64,000 bases of DNA from the NCBI RefSeq assembly GCF_000149955.1, contig NC_030990.1:372001-436000 (forward strand), written 5' to 3'. The notes under the pieces were generated by a model, which ran no database searches, was not told where the DNA came from, and worked only from the letters and a program-made list of their open reading frames with translations. The translations under genes and the position numbers were made by a program. Source of the stretch: Fusarium oxysporum f. sp. lycopersici 4287 (taxonomy: Eukaryota > Ascomycota > Sordariomycetes > Hypocreales > Nectriaceae). Shown one piece after another: positions 56,972 through 64,000 of the stretch; the first letter of the stretch is position 1, and the number at the start of each line of letters is the position of its first letter.

Positions 56972-57889
56972 ATGCGGGTTCTGGATTGTAAGCTCTATCA
57001 AGTGTGATCACTCATATGGGTGTGACTGGGGACGTGCGATGTGAATCACCATGAGGTTGAGATTGGCTGCTACTGCGTTTTTAATATACGAAATTAATTA
57101 TTACATTTTTCTAAACGCCCGTGTAAAGCTACCTAACTCTGCATCTGCACCAATCTTCCATCTTCGGCATCCATCTACATCCATTTTGACAACTGGCATA
57201 TCTTGACTGTCTACTCAGTAATCAATGGCAAACCCTGTTGAATGCCCGTGACAAAGCCAATTCATGTGCAAGCTTGCTACTAAACAATCTAGAACAAGGG
57301 GATAAGATACTCTCGTCTTGCTTAGAGGGTTGATTGAGAATCTGCTGAGCTGGTTGGTCTCTCTCTTTGCTACCTTATCAAAGGTACCGTGATGCTCCAG
57401 GACTTGAGGGACATGGCTCTAGAAAAAAGGGGCAGTTCAGCTCAAGATGGTAGCAACTTAGTTCTGGGAATGGCAATGGACTTAAGTATACTTTGGCTTC
57501 GTGTCCGAGTTCTGTGGTGTTGTCACACAGGCTTTCGAAATTCTGGACTCACATGAGGCGCTGGTTGAGGGAGCTACTGAGACAAAAGTCGAGTTACAAC
57601 AATTCTTACAGAATGCGAAAAATGCAAGGCATCGGTAGCAAGGTATCGCATAAGATCACGGCGAGGTTCCCGAGACTTGAGAATTCGTTCAAATCCTTAC
57701 CCCTGGTGATGAAAGCTTCTTTGTGGATATCGATTTGAGTGATATCATGTGGGCTCCCAAATTGGATTGGATGCTCTCCTTCTAGTTATGGACTGATAAG
57801 TAGCAATAGAATATTGATTTCCTTTTCAATCAATAAGGAGAGGAAGTTTCAATAACCCTAAGATAATCACTAAAACCTATAGTCCATCT
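56972..57889. other. intergenic with weak coding-like segments
   Basis: Plus-strand segments such as TQAFEILDSHEALVEGATET (about 57526-57585) and GDESFFVDIDLSDIMWAPKL (about 57704-57763) look protein-like but are separated by stops. They are perhaps remnants of an unidentified gene. Confidence 0.3.
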
Positions 57890-59384
57890 CTAAAGAGGCT
57901 TTCGCCCCCAAACAACCTTCTGTCTGAAATACGAGTGAATCTTGGGTGATCGAATCTCATGTCTAAAATGCGAGATGAAGACAGTGACTTCTTCCTCGGT
58001 CCATCCCAGCGCAGTTGCCATGTGAAGAACAGTTCCTTGTGCGTCTTGTTCGAAAGCAGCCTGCATGTACTGCCCAGCACTTCGCTGCTTTGGATCCTTC
58101 GGCCATCCTCCAACAGGATTCTGTCACAACGTTAATCAGTACTAACTCTAGCATGGGGAAACGACCTACCTTGAAGTCCCGCTCTTCAATGTTCACAAAC
58201 CCTGCTTCTCTCATTCCTTCTCTCTGGATGTTTTCTTCAAATATCGTAAACGGTCGTCCTATCTTACGTCCACCTTCAACGAAGAACTTCTCCCACTGGC
58301 TTAGCGCACTGCCTGGCAGAACTTTACCGTCGTCGCTTTCGACGCGTGATGATGGCTCATAGCTTTCGATGTAGCTCCTGGTTTGAGGCACTTGTAGGAT
58401 TCCTTGAACAGAGACTTCCAGTCTGCGATGCTGCCAACGAGCCAGCGCATATGAATGTAGTCAAAGGAGTGGGTTGGAAAGTCCACTGTTGAGTGCAGTC
58501 TTCTATCTGACTGCCGTAGATCAACGTTAGTGCCAAATGGATGGAGATACCGTGGACTAATTGCAAAGGCTTACAACTCCAAATTAGGAGGGATCCAGCC
58601 AGGCTGGATCGGCGCGAGGTCAGTACCGATGACGGAAGCATTGGGGAACTTGTCGGCGAACTCCCTTAGGTTCGTGTGAGCCTGCAGTACTCTACGGTTG
58701 TTTGGGGTAGCGTGAGCTTACATGGCCCAGATTCCTATCGTATTGTCAGTTACGCTGGCCAGTACTCGTATAAGGTACTTACCAGTTCCCGTTCCAATGT
58801 CCACAGCAGTCTGAAATACCATGTTATTCAGCATACCTCATTACATTCGTGCCGGTCCACCTTACCTGAATATCGTCTGGCACGGGTGCCAGGTGCAGCT
58901 TGTCGCCCAGTAAGAGGGTGAGTACATGATGACTAGATATCAAGACCATCAACTAGACTCCAATGCATATCCCCAAACTTACTTGATATCCATTGCCTCT
59001 TGGCCAGTATCGTCGATAGGACCCCTTCTCACAGTCAGTCGTGATAACCATGCCTCTCCGCTATAACTCACCAGTACTCAGGATTTCCCCGCTCACTCTG
59101 GTATGCCCTCCCATTGATGGTTCTATACTGAAGAATACTGGATGTTAAGGACGCAGTTGAGCTAGCATTCTCAAGCACAGCTGAGTCGCCATCCTCTGCC
59201 GTGTTTTCCTCCTTTGAAACAGCCCAAGTAAGCGACAGCAACTTCACCGCATTCCAAAGCTCACCTCTGGTGATTGTGACCAATGCTCTGGTGGTAGAAG
59301 ACCGCTTTCCGCGGGGTCTACACGTGGTGGCGTTGAACCAGCCGAACCTGAATCCGCACGCTTCTTGCGAGCAGGCGACGACAT
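57890..59384 (-). pseudogene. LaeA-like methyltransferase gene with two single-base frameshifts
   Basis: Minus-strand exons with about seven short introns give an N-terminus [20 protein letters not shown], then AMDI-NHHVLTLLLGDKLHLAPVPDDIQ, SAM motif [34 protein letters not shown] and PPNLEF-QIEDCTQQWTF. The frame then breaks near 58476, resuming as PTHSFDYIHMRWLVGSIADW...KCLKPG. It breaks again near 58376, resuming as YIESYEPSSRVESDDG. The 3' end after one more intron is intact (NPVGGWPKDPKQRSAGQYM ... VWGRKPL). Each break is repaired by one added base (CC to CCC; GG context). The family are SAM-dependent methyltransferases related to LaeA/UMTA. Either a pseudogene or assembly indels. Confidence 0.75.
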
Positions 59385-60693
59385 CTTGGTTGCGGAATTT
59401 CGAAGAATGAAAAGAATTGAGAGCGCACTGGTGGTCTGAGTAACTGATCATGACATTTCAGCTCGGACTGCGGAGTCAAAAGTTCGATAATCCATGTTTG
59501 TTGATGTATCAATATGTGTTCAACCAACAACAGTGGAGTGTTGGCCAATTGTTTGGCTTTTATCCTTGCAACACATATGCATATGCCGGAAAACTGGCCC
59601 GATGTAAAGATTAAACATCATGTTATATGCGACTGAGTTATTTTTCTTGCACAGGTGTAACATGCGAGGAATGTTATTTGCCATGGAGGCATTGAATTGC
59701 ATTTCCTTGTGCGCTACTCAGTTTGATCAATGTCAACATGACTAGGAGTAATACTTTTGAGGCAAGCAGTGATAAAGCAAGCCCAGCTTTGACCTCTTTG
59801 TCCCTTTGTTATATTAATATGTTCATGAATTTACTTGGGAGCAGTGCCAGATGGCGAAAATGGATGAAGAGATAGAGAGCCGCCCATCACAGTAGCCACA
59901 GCGTCGCGTGATGTTGTATCAATATCTGTTCCGCAGGCTGGTATAAAACTTTCCTAGGCGCAAATCCTTTATCTAAAGTGCGCCATGTCTTTCCATATCC
60001 ATTGATTGACTCCCTGATCATGGAAAGCGAGCGGATGCATGGTCCTCCGAGGTTCAAGGGGGTGAGGGTACAGTACAACAATGAGTGTTGACGACGACCT
60101 TCAGAACCTTCGCTCTGACTAGTGTCTCAGTATGGGATTAGATACTTCCTTAGTGACATAAGCACTGGAAATGCCGAGAAGATGAGAACTATCCAGGTTT
60201 GCATCGTGAGGAACCTGATACAAAAGGCCAGGAAGATGTGAGGCACGGTTTATAATTCCCCTAAAGGTTAAATAGTTAATAACACAGTTGCATCTACTTA
60301 GCGCTCTTGGGCTCATTGGCTTGTTAGACTAGAAACCTGAAGTTAGTGGCTGTATGCCAACAGGATCTGGGTTGCGTCCTCGGCAGGGCCTCGGCAAGGC
60401 TCTGGCAGGCCCGAAGTCCCATCACTGTACTCATGGAACAGGGAACGAACCACTTAAAAGCATAGACGCGTCATCAATCCAAGTTCTTGCATCCCGATGT
60501 CGTCTAGGAGTACTGCGATGCTTGTCACGATGAGTTGGTGGCTTTGCGGGAGCGCTGAGAGATGATACATCTTTTCTAAGGCTGGGAAAATAAACCACAT
60601 AGACGTAGATCATAAAAAAGAGCAACATGTTGAACAAATTAAATTAACTCGAGTAAACACATAACATAAAACTGCATCTAAGGCTGCAAATAA
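59385..60693. other. 1.3-kb intergenic region
   Basis: No supported gene. Minus frames of 60-76 aa at 59318-59702 and 59887-60316 lack motifs. A G/C-rich imperfect repeat (CTCGGCAGGGCCTCGGCAAGGCTCTGGCAGG) spans about 60378-60408. Confidence 0.35.
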
Positions 60694-61758
60694 CTATGCT
60701 AGTGGTTGCTTGATTGAAACTTTGGAAAATCCTCCACCTTGCTTGACGAAACGCTTAATCTCTTCCAACGCATTCTCAGCAGTATCTTCCACGACACGGA
60801 CCGGTGGCAAGCGGAATTTCTTTCCATAGTTCTCAATAGCCCAGTTCAAAGCCTTCCAAGCTCTAGCATGGTCCGCAGGTCGCGCGGGAAGAGAAATGGG
60901 ATGTGGAGCGCCAGGAGGTTGAATGACAAAGTCAATTCTGCTCGCGGCAACTGGCATCTTGAAGCGTTTGTTATCCCGTATGACCGTCGAAGCAAGAATG
61001 GTGTCGTCTGCTGCTGCTCGCAGTACCTGGTCGCCTGAACCGGGAGCCCCTGCTGCATCAAATGCGTATAAGAACTTGTCAAAGCCCAAGTCACGCAGAG
61101 TTTTGGCGATAGACTCGTGGACGTTCTCGTCCTTGTAGTCGAATAGATGTTCGACTCCGAGAGATCGGAGGTGTTCAAATTGCGCTGGATTTGCAGTGAC
61201 AAAAATGGGAGACACGCCACTTGCGACGGCGAATTGAAGGGTGCAGTACCCAACGGAACCTGTTGCTCCCCAGAGCAGAAACGGAACCTTGCAGGCGAGC
61301 TTTTCGTTCTCCGTAGGAAGAGAGAATTTGAAAAGGTTGTATATAGCATCAGCGGCCGTCATGGCAACAACAGTCAAACTCGCTGCGTCGGGTAAAGGCA
61401 GGTAGTCGGGGACCTTGAACAGCATATCTTCCGGGCATGTGATGTAAGCTTGATGAGCGCCGTAATGAATGGGCTGATGAAGACCTGCGGGCGTGTATCC
61501 CGCTACAACATCTCCAAGCTTGTAAACAGAGTTGGGCTTTGTAGTTTCCAGGACTTGACCGCTAAAGTCATGGCCAATAACTGTATTGTTCATTCCTAGG
61601 AAGGTTGCATGCTTGATGTCGGCAGGATTAACCCCCGAGTATAGAACTTTGATAAGCAATTCTCCAGTGCTTGGTTTCGGGAGGCCTTGTCTTTCGATGA
61701 CTTTGGGATTGTTATCTGTGTCGATGAAGAGTGCTTTGGTAGTATTCGCAACAGTCAT
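60694..61758 (-). CDS. medium-chain dehydrogenase/reductase (trans-enoyl-reductase-like)
   Basis: A single-exon 354-aa protein. It has a GroES-like N-terminal domain (YSGVNPADIKHATF, GHDFSGQVLE) and a nucleotide-binding motif GATGSVGYCTLQFA at about 165-178. The zinc-binding cysteines of true alcohol dehydrogenases are absent. This is the zinc-free group of NADPH enoyl or quinone reductases, which includes the trans-acting enoyl reductases of fungal polyketide clusters. No polyketide synthase is in the window. Substrate unknown. Confidence 0.87.
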   Translation of the reverse strand: MTVANTTKALFIDTDNNPKVIERQGLPKPSTGELLIKVLYSGVNPADIKHATFLGMNNTVIGHDFSGQVLETTKPNSVYKLGDVVAGYTPAGLHQPIHYGAHQAYITCPEDMLFKVPDYLPLPDAASLTVVAMTAADAIYNLFKFSLPTENEKLACKVPFLLWGATGSVGYCTLQFAVASGVSPIFVTANPAQFEHLRSLGVEHLFDYKDENVHESIAKTLRDLGFDKFLYAFDAAGAPGSGDQVLRAAADDTILASTVIRDNKRFKMPVAASRIDFVIQPPGAPHPISLPARPADHARAWKALNWAIENYGKKFRLPPVRVVEDTAENALEEIKRFVKQGGGFSKVSIKQPLA

Positions 61759-62865
61759 TTTGATAAAACGTGGTGTAAGGTTTACGAGGTAGATAAGGTT
61801 TTGGGCTGAGAAATAATTGGATGTCTGAGTTGTGTTTTATGAGCTCGTTTATAAGAGAAAGTTGAGATACCTGACCTCGGTGTTTCCAGATTTCCAACTG
61901 CCGATTATATAATCGAGTCAAGCAATCGGACCAGCAGAGGTTGTAAGTGCGAAAGACCCACTTGGACCGATTTGTGGTACTGCGAGTTGGTTCTGAATGC
62001 TAGCGTTGATGCTGATACTGGGCACGGTCGAAGGGTCAGCTGAGCGGCCTCCACTGATATGTGCTACATTTAGACGACTGATTCCGTCATTCGATGATCT
62101 GATATTTATTGGCAGTATCGGTCGGCAGTTGGCAGCTAAATCTGTATGGGAGTTCGTGGCGTTACTAAGGCATGGATAGCGACAGGATGAACCTGGTACT
62201 CGAGTCTGTGCACTTGAGTAGTAACCTTTGGATGATAGAGTACGAGAACTTAATTATTACTCTCTGAACCTAAATCAGTGATGCGCCATCTACGCCTCTT
62301 CACTATGCTTGTACGGGATAGGCCATCTTTCTATCAGCGACCCACTAGTCCTGAATACCTATGATCTTGGAGGCGTGTCCTGATGGGAACACTTGTATTA
62401 ATTTGTCCTCGAGACGATTAATGAAAAGTCAGAGTCTCATGTGGTTTATAACATGAATATTTCTTGTTGATACCCTCTTCATGATACCGGTGGATGGAAA
62501 TGAATGCCTACTAGTCCAGACCATGTCAGACTCGGTATTGAAGAATATCAGTCTCTCAGACTCATCAACCAATATAACTGGTTTCATCAAGAGCTCCCAC
62601 CATTATACTCGCATCTCTATTATTAGTAATGCTATGAACCTTGAAGGTTAACAAAACCCCCTATCGCTTTTTTGTCTCCACGGAAACTTTGCGGAGACAT
62701 ACTATCCGGAGACTTTTGCTCCAGCTGAACACATCTGATATATATAAGCTTATTTGCCAAAGTTCAATATTTTTTTTACTTCAGTCTTAATCTTTCATCA
62801 TTCTCTTCACTTCTTCTTCACCTTGAATCCCTTGCAGCCTGACTCTAAGAGACATATTGCCAGTC
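61759..62865. other. divergent intergenic region
   Basis: 1.1 kb with no supported gene. It serves as promoter region for the reductase and the methyltransferase; a CT-rich tract at about 62780-62825 precedes the methyltransferase ATG. Confidence 0.4.
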
Positions 62866-63735
62866 ATGGGCGACAAGACTAGTATCATCAGTGACGAGGC
62901 CAAGGCCCTTGGAGAGAAGAACAAAGAGCATTTCGAGTAAGTGGCCGGAATTCAAGGCCAGCCACGGGCTAACATCAACAGCCAAGTCGCCGCTGAAGTG
63001 TTCAAGCACCCATGGATTCAGCGGCTATGTAATCAGATATCTGACGAGCTCCGCGAGAAGATTGACTGGATTGGTATTCCCGAAAGGCCTGAAGGAAACA
63101 AAATGCTTGACTATGCCTGCGGCAACGGTGTTGCTTCTCGTGTCAGTTCTCCCTTCTCTGGAACTAGTGATAGCAGCTGATCATAACAGGCACTCGCCCC
63201 ATATGTGTCCACTGTCCGAGGTATTGACATCTCCTCCAAGATGGTTGAGCAATACAACGTGCTTGCGGAACTCTGCGGGTTTAGTACGGACAAAATGAGA
63301 GCTATACACGGAGACTTGATGAATCCCGAAGCATCGCCTTCCCCAGAACTCAGCACTCCAGAGTTCAACGACTTTGATCTCATTGCCATGTGTATGGCTC
63401 TCCATCACGTACAGGACTACGCAGCTATGATTCAAAAGCTGAGCGAAAAGCTTCGTCCTGGTGGCGTCCTCCTAATCATCGACTTGGTCGCTTCCTCAGA
63501 GAGTGGCTGCCCTGAAGCCACTATGGCTAAAGAGTTGTCTAACCATACCATGTCAAAAATGGGCTTTACTGAGATGGAGGTCAAGACTGCATTTGAGAAA
63601 GCTGGCTTGGAGGGTTGGTCTTGGAGGTGGTGCTCTGAGAGATCCCAGGTCCCTGATGAGATAGGCGGTGAACAGCAAGGCTTTTTCGCCCGAGGTTGTA
63701 AGAGCGTTCGGGGTAGTGAGATTAAGCAGGTCTAG
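62866..63735 (+). CDS. class I SAM-dependent methyltransferase
   Basis: Exons 62866-62936, 62982-63141, 63190-63735; 258 aa with frame intact. SAM motif I is MLDYACGNGVASRALAPY, split by the second intron. The acidic loop is IDISSKMVEQYN, and IAMCMALHHVQDYAAMI with LRPGGVLLIIDLV follow. It is similar in layout to UbiE/Methyltransf_11-25 small-molecule enzymes common in fungal secondary metabolism. Substrate unknown. Start in good context (AGTCATGGGC). Confidence 0.87.
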
Positions 63736-64000
63736 GAGCTTTTCAATTAGATGTGAAATGAAATAAGACTAGATATAATGGTTATCGAGTGTGTCGGCCA
63801 GGAGCTGTGCATAAACCCTTTTCTTTAGCATACAGCTTAGCCCTTAGCCTTGAAGTCAAAGTGTTACATCTGCTTCAAGAGATTCGATTATTAAAACTCA
63901 ATTTTATAGTAGAAGACCGGTGAAACTTGACGAATGCATTGGAATACCCGTTATCATTGAGCAAACTTGTTAATTGTAGTAATAACTAGAAGGTCATCAT
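63736..64000. other. right edge, 3' flank
   Basis: AT-rich terminal 265 bases. No feature seen. Confidence 0.35.

Noticed and set aside
58015..58362. 115-aa plus-strand frame
   Set aside because: Antisense shadow of the methyltransferase exons.
60694..63735. polyketide biosynthetic cluster at the right end
   Set aside because: An enoyl-reductase-like gene and a methyltransferase are present, but no synthase or other core enzyme lies in the window.

Overview
This window looks like a chromosome segment of a filamentous ascomycete, most likely Fusarium or a close Nectriaceae relative. Genes are split by short introns (41-148 nt, mostly about 50) with GT/AG ends and CTAAC-type branch points. 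Families are typically fungal: Zn(II)2Cys6 regulator, GH18/CBM18 chitin proteins, LaeA-like methyltransferase, NmrA, HSL-type esterase and small secreted Cys-rich proteins. No rRNA, tRNA, CRISPR or bacterial-style operon was seen. The species cannot be read from sequence alone.

Left flank (1-13.9 kb): a gene-poor accessory stretch. It holds an acetoacetate-decarboxylase-like gene, a single-pass surface protein and its decayed tandem paralogue, a 185-bp MITE-like element, a wrecked 2-oxoglutarate/Fe(II) oxygenase, a sterol-desaturase/fatty-acid-hydroxylase gene and several orphans. One orphan is a PD-(D/E)XK-like gene with two in-frame TAG codons.

Core (14.3-43.2 kb): a dense catabolic cluster matching the Fusarium FDB loci (detoxification of benzoxazolinones, the maize/wheat/rye defence compounds). 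In order: dienelactone hydrolase, lambda-crystallin-type 3-hydroxyacyl-CoA dehydrogenase, CoA-transferase III, salicylate-hydroxylase-like FAD monooxygenase, amidase, malonyl-CoA-synthetase-like AMP ligase (with a 1-nt frameshift), type-B carboxylesterase, Zn(II)2Cys6 regulator, arylamine N-acyltransferase (FDB2/NAT1 type), metallo-beta-lactamase-fold lactamase (FDB1/MBL1 type), aldo-keto reductase, HSL esterase, amino-acid permease, and a MOSC-reductase-ferredoxin fusion. The model, from known FDB biochemistry, is: the lactamase opens benzoxazolinone to 2-aminophenol; the N-acyltransferase malonylates it, with the AMP ligase possibly supplying malonyl-CoA; the other enzymes process side products. 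In F. verticillioides FDB1 and FDB2 are separate loci; here both sets lie together. Seven sites in promoters of the core carry TCCCCGG/TCGGGGA-type motifs.

Right flank (43.2-64 kb): two secreted Cys-rich proteins, a kinase-like APH pseudogene with four transition-type stops, an MCT-like MFS transporter, NmrA protein, amidohydrolase, a 5'-undefined orphan, a divergent pair of chitin-binding genes (secreted CBM18-GH18 chitinase; membrane protein with three CBM18 domains), a frameshifted LaeA-like methyltransferase, a medium-chain reductase and a small-molecule methyltransferase.

Two kinds of damage recur: C-to-T/G-to-A-type stops (RIP-like) in left and right flank orphans, and single-base deletions in short G or C runs (AMP ligase, methyltransferase), which could be real or long-read assembly errors.
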